Shown here: piece by piece, positions 1-10,157 of the stretch
How the letters are laid out: each line of letters opens with the position of its first letter
How positions within the stretch are numbered: the stretch's first letter is position 1
Source: Orobanche coerulescens
Taxonomy: Eukaryota > Streptophyta > Magnoliopsida > Lamiales > Orobanchaceae
NCBI GenBank assembly: GCA_033398695.1
Contig: CM065804.1
Span: forward strand, 14,989,001 to 15,053,000
Direction: 5' to 3'
DNA length: 64,000 bases
Notes under the pieces: model-generated
What the model was told of the DNA's origin: nothing
Databases searched by the model: none
Seen by the model: only the letters and a program-made list of their open reading frames with translations
Program-made: the position numbers and the translations under genes

Positions 1-267
1 TATGAAATCCCAAAAGACACAATCATCATAGTAAAATAGGGCCGTGGCCTCGGCCAAAACATTTTAATCAAGTATCTAAAAGTGTAGCTCCACAAAAATC
101 TATTGCCCACGCATGGGACTTTAACCAATTTATAAAACACTCAGTCTAACTTCAATACCCAAACAGATACAATGACAAAGCATAAAAATATAGACTCGAG
201 CCTCATCATCATGCCAGTCCATCCTTTGCATGCGCATTCCGTGCCAACTCCTCAGCTCGACGAGTAC

Positions 268-790
268 CTGAAATGCATAAGACGCATTTCCCCATTTAAG
301 GGGTTAGTATTCGAATAGCTAGTGCAAGTACACAATTACACAACATTATATACATACGCGATTCAACGTAAACAAACCATTTAGGAAAAACATTTGCAAT
401 CAATATTCCGGAATATCACATTTACATCTAAAACAGTATATCCTCAAGTTTTCCGCATCATAACTATCCATGCTTGGTAACTCGCGACCGTACCCATTAG
501 TATCGGCCCCCAGAGGTCCTGTCGAACTGTCTCCAGGTGAGAAGCCACTTCCGAGGCCGTACCCATTAGTATCGGCCCCCAGAGGTCCCGTCGAACCGTC
601 CCTGGGTGGAAGAACATCAACACACGCACCCAAGTCCACTTCCGTGGCCGTACCCATTAGTATCGGCCCCCAGAGGCCACATATGCCATCCCTGGGTGGA
701 AGAGCAACAATCACATTCATTCAATAATACAATTTACATCATTCGCATCAAAACCGTATACACACAATGAAATGTAATACATGTACTTGC
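268..790 (-). other. Candidate GC-AG intron in LTR D
   Basis: On the minus strand a donor-like AG|GCAAGTAC lies at 790 and an acceptor-like TTTCAG|GTAC ends at 268, giving 523 nt. A CTAAC branch-point match at about 303 is directly followed by a CCCC/GGGG hairpin. The same set of signals in the same order is seen in the LTRs of Tekay-1, A, B and I. Splicing is inferred from sequence only. Confidence 0.5.
488..700 (-). repeat. Three-copy minisatellite in LTR D
   Basis: Units begin at 488, 557 and 648 with a shared core (plus strand CCGTACCCATTAGTATCGG followed by CCCCCAGAGG). Spacing is 69 and 91 bp. It lies within the candidate intron, where other Tekay-type LTRs hold unrelated repeats. Confidence 0.85.
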
Positions 791-1309
791 CTTGGACAAC
801 GCGATGTGAAGAAAACGATGAAAGGAAAGGTTTCGGTCCGTATAATCTCCACAAATCCGTTCCTAACATAAGAACGATATACGATCAATCTCAATATTGT
901 GAAAACCTAGGAATTCTTCCTAGTTCTATCCGATGGGACAATTCGCCGAACACTATGAAGGCATAGGGGTTAACTTAATTAACGGAGGGGAAGAACTCAG
1001 AATTAATCCACAAAACTTCTAGGAAAAACTATAATCATGCTCACATAACTATAATCCACCATCAATCGAAGCAAAAACGGAAGTAAAAATGAATTATATA
1101 CAAGAACCCTAACAATAGGTAAAATGCCAAAATACCTCAATTCAACGATGAAAAGGTGGAAGGAAGATGGTTGATTCGTGCTAGAATATCCAATTCCGAG
1201 TTATACGATGATGGAATGAAAAATCTGAGTGAGATCGCCCGAAATCGCCAAGGAGAAGTGAAGAACCGAGAGGAAAATGAGGAAATGGGGTTAAAACACC
1301 TGTCTGTCC

Positions 1310-1507
1310 TATATATACTGGACAGAACACGGCGCAACAAACGGCCCATCTAGTGCCGTGTTCATCGCCATGTTGCAAGTCAGCGAGCGACCCCTGTGCG
1401 ACACGGCGTAGAATGCCGCGGGTCTTGCGCCATTTCGTGAGACAACGAGCGACCCCTGTGCGAGACGGCGCAGAATGCTGCGGGTCTTGCGCCATTTTGC
1501 ACAGGTC
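1310..1507 (-). promoter_or_regulatory. LTR D promoter: TATA box and GC-rich repeated block
   Basis: In minus-strand sense two roughly 65-bp direct repeats (about 1447-1507 and 1382-1446), rich in CpG (core GGCGCAAGACCCGC), lie just upstream of TATATAT at 1310-1317. GC-rich repeats feeding into a TATA box are the same layout as the palindrome arrays of the other LTRs here, with a different motif. The promoter role is inferred. Confidence 0.55.
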
Positions 1508-2032
1508 ATGCCAGACAGCCTCTTATCACATGACGATGCTACCATAACTGAAAAAAAAAGACGATAAAACCATAACATGATATGTCGACCCAACGGTCTG
1601 AGAAGAATTACAAGTAACGAAAAATAATATCCAATAAACTGGAACGGTCCGAGGTACACAACCAAAATCGAACAAGGGGACGAATTCCCTAAACTTATAG
1701 GAAATTACAAAACGGCCCAAATGTCCGAAAACCACGAAATAACGTCGGATTAACAATCTGAAACTCACAAAATGTGCAAATCAACCATACGAACTTATGG
1801 AAATATAAAAATAGTGAAATTGAACGAGTTTTACGAGAATCGAACGTACATGCGATAAAACATAGTTCAAGACAAAAATACGTAAAAACAACACTGAAAC
1901 TCGTCCAATTGTAAAAACTCAAAGAACAATTTAGATTCAGAATCCCAAAACAGTTACAAGCGAGTCTTCCGAAACGAACGTACATCAAAAATAGAAATTA
2001 CCAAAAATAAAAAGTACGGATATTACAGGTTT

Positions 2033-3178
2033 GGGCTGGAATAAAGCGTCTGGCGGACCGTAAGGCGGCTCTCTTCGATGTGGTGGCAGACGTCATTATT
2101 TCGAGGGTTTTTCTTTGAATAATAGTGAGTGTTTATTCAAGTATATGTTCCGGAGAACAGTGAGTGTTCTTCGAAACGGTCGGTGAGAAAATAACGGTTA
2201 ATGCCCTTCTTCTGGCGCCAATTGTTGTTACCCAAAAATTATTCAGAATGATTTGCTGGATATGGCTACGGGTGAGTAACAAACAAAATGCGAGAGCTCG
2301 AGCGATGGAATGAAAATAACGCAAGATTTTCCGGGGTTGTTAATCCCGGGCTTGAATGCTCTCGCGAGATATTATTAATAATACTACTACTTTGGAGTAC
2401 AACTATTAATGTTAGAATACGATTACAATGAGTGTAATGACCCTAGTTGTTTAGCTCTTGAGTGCTGATGATTGCCGGAAGAACCAGAGTAAATGCTCTG
2501 TGAGTTCTTGTTACAAAGATTAAATATGGTGAGCGTTCGTTTCTGCCGAACGTCTTTCTTATCTCTGGGAATTTTCTTGTGGGGAATTCAACTGTCCTTT
2601 CCCAAATGGTGGAAGCCTCCTATTTATAGAAGAGGAGGTAGTTGGGATGTCTTAATCCTGAACGGGCGATCGCCTTTCCTGCATTAAATGCTTATTAAAC
2701 GGGCAATCGTCTCAGCACGTGGGTCGGTTTTCTTAAAGTCCGCAGCTGCTATAGGCAGCCAGACGTGCGAACCAATGGGAAAACAATACGTGCCCCGCAA
2801 ATCAGTCTTGGGAGGTCCCACCTAGGGAGCCTTTTACGGGCCTGTCGGTAGGTGAGAGGTTGTCCTTGTCGCTGACAACTGGTGATGGACTGGAGTCAAA
2901 AAAGCCTTTTCCCTCTGCGCCATTTACGGGTCTGCACGTGGGCCTTCTTCCCGAGATTCAGTCTCCATAGACTTGACGGATGTCGGCTTTACATGTGGCA
3001 TAAGACGGTCGTCCCTGGTCGGGCACTAGAGACGATCGCCTTGTAAGACGATCGCTAGGTATTCGAACTCGGTCTGACATCTTCGTTTGGTAAGTCTGCC
3101 TTGGTTCATTTGACGCTGGCTTTGGTCGCTCGACCCTTGTGCCGATCGCCGTTGAGGCGTATTAATCACCGCACAACA
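2033..3178 (-). mobile_element. Fragment E: Tat-like Gypsy leader, PBS and 5' LTR
   Basis: On the minus strand an LTR runs 3178 to 2223 (TGTTGTGC... to ...GGTAACAACA). It is followed by a TTGGCGCCAGAAGAAGGGC primer-binding site (about 2203-2222) and about 170 bp of leader that ends where LTR D was inserted. LTR and leader resemble the complete gag-only element at 13420-55872, including the repeated GCGATCG motif and the text downstream of the PBS. A TATA box (TATAAATA on the minus strand, about 2621-2629) lies just past a GGCGATCGCC palindrome. The rest lies left of D, outside the window. TACTC at 3179-3183 may be its target duplication in LTR F. Confidence 0.8.
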
Positions 3179-3183
3179 TACTC

Positions 3184-4076
3184 CGAAAATACGGTTGATT
3201 GGAAAAATCCAGAACTCCAGTGAAAACGACGATCGGAAAGGCTCAACACCAGATTTTCGTAGGGAATTCATCCCTAATATCCTATCATCAAATAAACAAT
3301 AAATCACACGAGGAAAAACATCACACGAGGGAGCTTCATGGATTTGTTGTTTAACAACATGTATCTTTGGCCACCAAAGCCCTGGCCGCGGAAGGGAAAG
3401 GAGAGAAGTGAAGAATGGGTGGAAACAGGGCTGCTCGGTCATATTTATACTGCCCATTGTGTGCCGATCACTTACGAACGTAACCGGCATCCTTACGGAC
3501 GTAACCAGCCTTCGTCCGGATGCTGCCCAGCACCCTTATGGCCGTACCCGATCACGACTTACGGCCGTAACCGGCCTTCATCCGGAAGCTGCCCAACGCC
3601 CTTACGGCCGTACCCGATCACGACTTACGGCCGTAACCGGCCTTCGTCCGGAAGCTGCCTGACTGCCGAGCACGCACGGTCAGTATCCAAGACTCCTTAC
3701 GGCCGTAACTCGGCCAGACGTGTCTCTGGCCCAAAACGTGCGGCCTTGACTCGACAGTGGCCAATTCCGAAAGTCTGGTTAGGCGTTCAACCACGTTTCG
3801 GTCACACTAACGCACCGGTTAAGATTCAAAACAATAACGAGCAAATTACAAAACACAACATACCGTTCATAACAGAAAAAAACGAATCCCACATAATTAT
3901 AACGACACGAAATCAACGACACCAACCGACAAATAGTTCAAGTCAACAGAATAAAAGCCTTGGGTATTACAATAAACAAAAAAATCAATCATCGAGAAAA
4001 ATAATACCGATACTCAGCAACCGATAAATATCCGGAAAAATCCAAAATAACCGGAACGAAAATCCCGGGTATTACA
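3184..4076 (-). mobile_element. LTR F: partial Tekay-type LTR cut by E
   Basis: The minus strand begins TGTAATACCCGGGATTTTCG at 4076, a chromovirus-type LTR start, and continues to the E insertion at 3178. The downstream part of the LTR is outside the window. A cluster of TTACGGCCGTAA-type palindromes precedes a TATA box. An open frame of about 229 codons on the plus strand here is made of these repeats and is not a gene. ACAGA at 4077-4081 would be its target duplication. Confidence 0.7.
3441..3712 (-). promoter_or_regulatory. LTR F promoter with TTACGGCCGTAA array
   Basis: At least six near-matches to the palindrome TTACGGCCGTAA (for example around 3557, 3624 and 3698) lie between 3470 and 3712, spaced about 30-70 bp. 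In sense orientation they come before TATAAATAT (3441-3450). The same palindrome is used in the LTRs of Tekay-1 and of the Athila element. Confidence 0.65.
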
Positions 4077-4089
4077 ACAGAAATGGTCT

Positions 4090-4912
4090 TAAAGTGTTTT
4101 AACATGGACAAGACAAATCCTCTCATTACCCAATAGTTAATAGAACCTTCAATTTTGAGAAGGATCCAATTCGCTCTTATGAAGATAACGACAAAAATAC
4201 ATGGTCCTGAAATACCATATTTAAGTGCAATTGGTGATCTTATGTATCTTGCCAATTGTACATGACTGGATATAGCTTTTGCTACTAATCTATTGGCGAG
4301 ATATAGTTCATCCCCTACACGTAGGCATTGGAATGGGATTAAGCACATATTTCGTTATCTACAAGGAACAATCGATTTGGGCTTGATTTATCCTAAATAC
4401 TCAAGAGATGAAATAAGTGGTTTTGTAGATACGGGAGATTTGTCAATCCCAATAAAAGTAAATCACAAACCACTTATATTTTCATGATCGGTGGAACTGC
4501 AATATCCTGATGTTCCCAAAAGCAAACACTTGTTGCCACATATTCAAATCATGCTGAGATTATCGCACTTCATGAATCAAGTAGAGAATGTGTATCTTAG
4601 ATCTGTGACTCAAAACAACAAGGAAACTGGTGGATTACCAATTAATAAAGAACAAATAGTATTATTTGAAGATAATGCCGCATGTATTGCGCAAACCAAG
4701 AAAGGATATATCAAGAGCGACTGGACTAAACATATTCCCCCAAAGATTTTCTTGTACAGTCGAGAACTTGAAAAGAAAAAGGAGATTGATATTCAATATC
4801 TCCGATGAAGTGAGAATGCGGCAAATTTATTTACAAAGGCGCTCCCTACTATAAACTTCAGAAAATATATTCGCAATAGTGGGATGCGGCACCTACGAGA
4901 TCTATGAAGATG
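4090..4912 (+). pseudogene. Copia G: dead reverse transcriptase end and RNase H
   Basis: Conceptual translation in shifting frames gives a Copia polyprotein C-terminus: the RT-end motif PYLSAIGDLMYLANCT (4210-4265), then ARYSSSPTRRHWNGIKHIFRYLQGT, then RNase H pieces such as FEDNAACIAQTKKGYIK (about 4667-4720) and the final ANLFTKALPT (about 4817-4850). Several frameshifts and stops interrupt it, for instance a TGA where the family has an Arg codon before the LDIAFAT motif. All upstream coding was lost or separated by LTR F, which is inserted at 4076. This is an old copy unrelated to the Copia at 14380. Confidence 0.85.
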
Positions 4913-5675
4913 GTGATCCTTGTTAACTCGAGGGGGAGATTACATAGATGTCCTCTTTTCCCCTTACTATGATTTTGTCATATAGGGTTTTCCTAGTAAA
5001 ATTTCTAATGAGGCGGTCTAGATGCATATTTTAGAAATAATTGTGTACTCTTTTTTCTGATAGAGATGAAGCTGCAATTAACTACCTTGCAAACCTCGAC
5101 CCGTTGCTGATCGATAAGCCCAATTAAAGGGCCTTTTAATCGCTTTTAGTTTATTATGCAGTCTTTATTTATTTTATGTCCAAAACTGTTTATGGGTTTC
5201 TTAGGGTTTGTGGCCTTTCTCACCTAGTATTTATTTGCATGGATTGCTGTTTTGGAGACTTGAAATATTTTTATTGAGTTTAGGATTTCCCCTTCTTCCT
5301 ATATCGCGGTATTCGTTGAATCAACGCCTTGATAGAAGGTGTTAATCGTTCTAGCGATACGCCCGCTGCATCATTTTCCCTTATGTCCGATTTTTCCCAT
5401 GAGGTTTTTCGGTTTAAGGTTTTTAATAATGCACACATTCATTTAAATTACAGTGCCACATCCGAGGGGGAGTGTTGTAAATATGGACATGGCACACATA
5501 TCAAGGAAAAATTTGCCTATAAAAGGAGCCATAGGTTTTGAGGAGAATGAATGTATTACGAGTGAATGAAAAATTCTTCCTCAATTATATATGTGTATGT
5601 GTGTATTATCTTGTATCGTAAGTATTGGATACTCCCAATACTAAAAACATACATACTACGTTAGAAATTAACTAG
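4913..5675 (+). mobile_element. Copia G 3' region, polypurine tracts and start of 3' LTR
   Basis: After the RNase H remnant come a purine tract (CTCGAGGGGGAGA, about 4927-4939), a region with the repeated GGTTTTCCTAGTAA / AATGAGGC type typical of Copia 3' untranslated DNA, and a second purine tract (CCGAGGGGGAG, 5462-5472) that abuts TGTTGTAAATATGG at 5473. That is the expected PPT to 3' LTR junction. A TATA-like CCTATAAAAGG follows at about 5517. The LTR appears short and I cannot fix its end; the hAT insertion at 5684 lies close by. Confidence 0.6.
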
Positions 5676-5683
5676 ACTTGAAT

Positions 5684-6396
5684 CAGGGCCGGCCCCGAGA
5701 TTTCCGGGACCCTAGGCAAAAAAGAAAGAGTGGCCTCTAAAAACCAAAGTTGTATTTATTTTTTTTGTAACTAGAAATAGCATATGCTGTCTTCCATAAT
5801 TGCCCGACTTCATAGTTTTAAAATAAAATATAAAGTGAAATATATGCCAGGAAAAAGGGACCGAATAATTATTGATATAATTGAGATCTTTCAACATTTT
5901 AGTATTTTGAGAAACAAATTCATCAATAACAACTTCGAAATCAAAATTTTCTAATACTTTATTTTCAATGTATAAAATTGCTAATACAAATAACTTTTCT
6001 TGAGACATATAGCATACATATACTATTTCATCAATTCTAATTTTAAAAAGCTTCTTTCTACTTAAGCTGCAAAAACAAATTTAATTAATAATATTCTATA
6101 TGCAATGAAAATACTTTCAATAATAAAGTTTTCACAAACTCAAAAACTTCACCAATTAATTTATTTTATTATGATAAACACAAATGAAAGAGCAAAAAAG
6201 AATACTATATTTTAGATAAATAAACTATGAATATACTACATATAAATAAACAATGAGTATAAATTAAAGAAGAGAATGATTAAATACATACACATTATCA
6301 AGAAATAATATATAAATATTTTTTTTTTAAATTTGGGCCCCTAAATTTGGGGGGCCCAAGCAAATGGCTATGTAGCCCTAAGTAAGGGCCGGCACG
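5684..6396 (-). mobile_element. Non-autonomous hAT element with 8-bp TSD
   Basis: The ends are CAGGGCCGGCCC (5684) and, read inward on the opposite strand, CGTGCCGGCCCT (6396). They are flanked by ACTTGAAT (5676-5683) and TCTTGAAT (6397-6404), an 8-bp duplication with one mismatch. Short GC-rich terminal inverted repeats starting with C and an 8-bp duplication are hallmarks of hAT elements. The interior is AT-rich and keeps a transposase C-terminal remnant on the minus strand, so this is an internally deleted copy. Confidence 0.75.
5712..6008 (-). pseudogene. hAT transposase C-terminal remnant
   Basis: The frame starts MSQEKLFVLAILYIENKV and continues with a VIDEFVSQNTK-like segment. This resembles the extreme C-terminus (hAT dimerisation domain tail: S-x-E-R-L-x-x-L-A-x-L-x-I-E, then x-D-x-I-D-x-F) of plant hAT transposases of the TTF-type zinc finger group. 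Only the last 45 or so residues look real; the remainder of the 98-residue frame is probably read-through of non-coding DNA toward the element end. No catalytic domain or zinc finger remains. It ties the surrounding inverted-repeat element to the hAT superfamily. Confidence 0.6.
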
Positions 6397-6404
6397 TCTT
6401 GAAT

Positions 6405-6709
6405 TTCACTACACTATATAAATTTACTTTTATGTTAATAAAAAATAAAGAAAGTGTAATTGATCCCCCATACATTGTATGAACTCACATCTAATTTGAG
6501 CAGAAAAGCATAAATTGACGGATAAATCCTTCTAGGCGCACACATGGTGAATTAGTCATGATATGATACTAAAAATGAATAAGAGGAATGCTAATGTAGA
6601 AAATGATTTATTTTCGTTTTTGTACGTAGTTGAGTGCACTTTCCTAGTGCATCTCCGTCCTATAATTTGGTGTAAGAATTGTTGATCTATTGTGCATCAC
6701 TATTTTCAG
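6405..6709. other. AT-rich spacer, nothing recognised
   Basis: AT-rich unique-looking DNA to the right of the hAT element. I see no coding frame, terminal repeat or tandem structure. Confidence 0.6.
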
Positions 6710-6985
6710 CCCTATGTCAAAATACAGCCCGGCCCGGGCCATGGGCCATGGGCCGACCAACCAAATTTTTGGGCTGGGCTGGACTCCAAATTTCCAGATC
6801 CAAAATTTAACGGACTTTTTTGACCCGACGGGGCAAGTAAGCCCGGGCGGCCCAGATGGCCCGATACAATTTTACACTACATGGGTTGGGCCATCAAAAT
6901 AGCGGCCTGATTTTTTTTCATCTCGGGCCGACCCTACCCTATTTCTTCATTTGGCCCGGCCCAATCAATTTGGCAGCTCCTATTT
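6710..6985. repeat. GGGCC-rich stretch, possible MITE
   Basis: A GC-rich island in AT-rich DNA. It contains many GGCCCGG / CCGGGCC words, with an inverted arrangement between the left (CAGCCCGGCCCGGGCCATGG, about 6726-6745) and the right (TTGGCCCGGCCCAAT, about 6951-6965). It resembles the ends of small non-autonomous hAT-type elements. I cannot define clean terminal repeats; a weak 6-of-8 flanking match (ACTATTTT / CCTATTTA) is not convincing. A 70-codon frame across it is compositional only. Confidence 0.35.
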
Positions 6986-7427
6986 ATGGCGACTGTTATG
7001 CCTCGGTCAACTTTGCTTGTTTTGGTTGTTGAATTTTTATACGAAGATGAAATAATAGTTGGTACTATCACAATTTCTTATAAACTAATTAAGTTCACTT
7101 AGTTAAGGGTTTGAGCATTGCTTATATTCCTCGCAATAAAATTTGTTATTTTTTTTAAAAAATAACTTAAGTGTAAGAATATCAAGACGGTTAACATGTG
7201 TCTGAATCTAAATCTTTTTCTTAGTTTAGTTGAGAAGCGACTGCAAGGTTAACAGTGATACATAATATTTAATTATATTCATCATCTAGTTTAACGACTT
7301 ACACAAATTCTTGTATCTTAATCGATTAGGTACGTGCAATGGCTACTTATATTTGGGACGGCATCGATATTCCAATTGTTCAACCATATCTCGAGTAGAA
7401 CAAAAGTATGCACTAGTATCTCTTTAT

Positions 7428-7433
<6 letters not shown>
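6986..7433. other. AT-rich spacer, nothing recognised
   Basis: No coding frame, LTR terminus or repeat that I can support. Confidence 0.55.
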
Positions 7434-7488
<55 letters not shown>

Positions 7489-7489
7489 A
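7434..7489. repeat. (TA)n(TG)n microsatellite
   Basis: About 34 bp of alternating TA run directly into about 20 bp of alternating TG. Such compound tracts are unstable and can adopt cruciform or Z-DNA forms. The short frames read across it on both strands are repeat artefacts. Confidence 0.97.
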
Positions 7490-7754
7490 TAGTTCGATTC
7501 ATTTAGAAACGTCATAACTTTAGGTGAGAACTACGAAACCAATCATATAGCCATTGAATGGGAAAAGTCGGACAATCAGATTATCTTGTTTTTTGTATAT
7601 GTGGATTTGCTCTCATGTCCTAGAGGGGTAAGCTAGTCTTCTTATAAATAAATTCTATTCATTCTAAAATATCAGAATTTACTCGTTAGTTATCCGTTTT
7701 AGATGGAAAAATATCAAACTAGTCGTCTTTCCATGATCTTGAATTTCAGATATA

Positions 7755-7914
7755 CTCCCTCTATTTTTAAAAGATTGTTCACTTTGACTATTTTTAATTT
7801 CTCAAAACTAGTCCAATTTGACCATGGAGTAATGGAGTAAAATTAAAATATAACACGAACTCCTTAAAAATTTGAAAAAGTCAAAATTGGGCAATCATTT
7901 TGAAATGGAGGTAG
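7755..7914. mobile_element. Stowaway-type MITE
   Basis: A 160-bp element with ends CTCCCTCTATTTTTAAAAG at the left and, on the other strand at the right, CTACCTCCATTTCAAAATG. It is flanked by TA on both sides (7753-7754 and 7915-7916). The CTCCCTCYRTTT terminus, TA duplication, small size and AT-rich interior without coding fit Stowaway (Tc1/mariner-related) MITEs. It sits at the left margin of the 270-bp tandem array. Confidence 0.85.
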
Positions 7915-7924
7915 TATATTAACA

Positions 7925-8686
7925 TTGAAAGTTTGGGCGCTATTCAAATATAACACTTAACAACACATACATTTTTAGCAGGGTCTTGTTATATGTAATA
8001 TAAGAGTATCGAAGTATATGTCTAACATCATCTTAAATATTTGACTTTAATCAAACATCATTCCATCTTAAATCTTTAAAATACCATAAAATTACTCATT
8101 CAACATCCTTCTAGATGAAAAATATATTAAATAATTGAGTTCTCATGATCGATAGCTTACATATATATTGCATGCTTATAAATATAAAAAAGTATTAGCT
8201 TTATAATTCTGAGCATTATTCAGGTTAATTGCATCTGAATCACATATTTAATTTTATCTTGTTACATGTAATTATAATATCTAAGATACACCTTTAGCAG
8301 CATCTTAAATTTAAAAAAATCAAACACACTTCTACCTCATATATTTAAAATACCATAAACTACTCATTTATTATTCATTTTAGATGAAAAATATGATAAA
8401 TTTATCACATTTCCATTATCTACAATTTAAATGAATGCATTGCTAAAAATATATAAAAAGTAAAATATTTGCTCTAAATTTCTGGACTTATTCAAATATA
8501 ATGCTTAATAGCATCTGATGCACACATTTATCAACATCTTGTGATATGTAATAACAACATCTAAAATTCACCTTTAGGAGCATCCTAATTTATACCGTAA
8601 CCAAATCACCTTCTAGAATAAATTTCAAATAACTTAGCCTACTTTTTATATGTTCAGATGGAAAACATGTCAAATTATCTTTCCAT
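7925..8686. repeat. Diverged tandem array, about 270-bp unit (left part)
   Basis: A recurring text block (ATTCAAATATAA...CTTAATAGCATC, then a CATCTTGTTATATGTAAT block, a CACCTTTAG(C/G)AGCATC block, an AATACCATAAA...CTCATT block and a GATGAAAAATAT block) recurs with landmarks near 7940, 8215 and 8487. The period is about 265-275 bp. Copies are well diverged. The array is cut at 8686 by Tekay-1 and resumes at 59363. No coding potential. Confidence 0.7.
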
Positions 8687-9165
8687 TGTAATATCCACAA
8701 TTTCGATTTCCGGTAATTTCTTTTTTTTCGGCGGAAGTCCGTTTTGACGACTCGCTCATGACCGTATCATCATTCTGAGAATGATTAATTCTGCACTTTT
8801 TGTCATTCGAGTTCGTTTCGGTATCGTTTTGTTGAGTTCCGCGTTCTTAAGCGGCTTTTCCGCACTTGAGTTCGATTCTTGCGAATCTTGTCCAAAACTG
8901 TTGTTTCGAGTTTCTCATAAGTTCATTTAATGTTATTATTCATGTTGTGAGCTTGGTTTGGTGTTTCGATCGTGTATCGTGTATTTCGGATGTTTTGGGC
9001 CGTTTTCGTAATTTCTCAAAGTCTGGGGTAATTACTTCCGTTGTCGAATTCCGACACTTCGGGTGGTTGTAATCGTGTGTTCTCTTAGCTCTTAGATTCG
9101 TATTTGCGAGTACTTCGTAATCGTATCTTCGGTTTATATTCAAGTTCGGGTTTCAGGGTTGTACG

Positions 9166-9518
9166 GGCCGTCGGAGTGGCCACGGCCGAGTCACGGCCGG
9201 AGCAGGGCCTGGCCTGGCCGAGTTACGGCCGTAAGGTTCCGGTTACAGCCGTACGTGCTAGGCAGACATGGCTGGACGAATGCCGGTTACGGCCGTAAGA
9301 AGTCGATTCTGGCCGTCTGGTGCCGTGCGATGTTCGGACGAATGCCGGTTACGGCAGTAAGGACCTGCCGGGTACGGCCGTAAGTGCTGAGTTACAACTG
9401 TAAGGCCCTGTCGGTTATGACTGTAAGCAATCGGCAGTCGTTGGGCGGATTTTGACGAATGCCGGTTACGGCCGTAAGGTTCTATCGGTTACGGTCGTAA
9501 CCCTGCCAGCCATATATA
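9166..9518 (+). promoter_or_regulatory. Tekay-1 LTR promoter: TTACGGCCGTAA array and TATA box
   Basis: Roughly ten full or partial copies of TTACGGCCGTAA (for example around 9223, 9287, 9374, 9466 and 9490, several with one change) occur in about 340 bp. They end just upstream of CATATATAGG (9511-9520). The palindrome contains two CpG sites. The matching array in the 3' LTR is at 56795-57083 with TATA at 57094. The promoter role is inferred from position. Confidence 0.7.
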
Positions 9519-10157
9519 GGCCTGCCTCGGCCAAACTTCATTTTTCACCTTCTTTCCTCGTTTTTGTGACGGCTGGAGATGGGAGACTCGGGAAACCGAG
9601 TTCTTGCCCGATTCTAATCAATTCCAAGGCGTTTTGTAAGATTCTTGTTGATTATATCATCATCCAATCCGTGTTCTTCGTCCGAATCAAGGTATTTTGT
9701 CTTGAACCCTTGTTTTTGAAGATTTTGGGGATTTTCCTTTTGTTTTCGATTCCAATCCGTTTTTGATCAATTAATTATTGTATAAACATTGTTTTGAACT
9801 TGTTCTACGGATTGGATACTCGTATCTTTGGTACGTTCGACCCGAGGGGTGATTTCTTTGTTCTTGAAGGGTCTTGAACATTTAATGTTCGATTAAATAT
9901 TCGAATGAGTTCCCTTCGATAGTTGTTGGGATTTCCGTTGTTTTTAGCCTTGATTCTCGTTGTAATGATGTTTTATTATTCCTTCCGTAGGATTATAGAT
10001 GCTCGAGGATTCCGAGTTGAATCTCGTTGGTGTTTGATGATTCGTGTGGTGTTATTTCCGTCGTAAATTCAGTGCTATCGCGTTCTAGATAGTGTTCGGG
10101 AATTCGAGGTCTACCCGGCCGTATCCGTTTATTTTTTCCATTGATCGTGGTATCGAG

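Larger units (their letters stand above)
1..2027 (-). mobile_element. LTR D: partial Tekay-type Gypsy LTR, outer 5' end
   Basis: Read on the minus strand, the sequence starts TGTAATATCC at 2027 and runs leftward out of the window without reaching the usual GGGGTGTTACA end. It carries the landmarks of the other Tekay-type LTRs here: a repeated GC-rich block, a TATA box, a GC-AG intron candidate and the CTAACCCC hairpin. No PPT lies to its right, so 2027 is the outer edge of a 5' LTR and the body lies to the left. Bases 2028-2032 (GGTTT) would be one copy of the target duplication. It sits inside the Tat-like fragment E. Open frames inside it are short and not protein-like. Confidence 0.75.

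Noticed and set aside
3338..4027. 229-codon plus-strand frame
   Set aside because: It is built from TTACGGCCGTAA repeats of LTR F (Tyr-Gly-Arg-Asn runs), antisense to the LTR, with no domain.
7311..7517. Frames across the TA/TG microsatellite
   Set aside because: Low-complexity translation of dinucleotide repeats.
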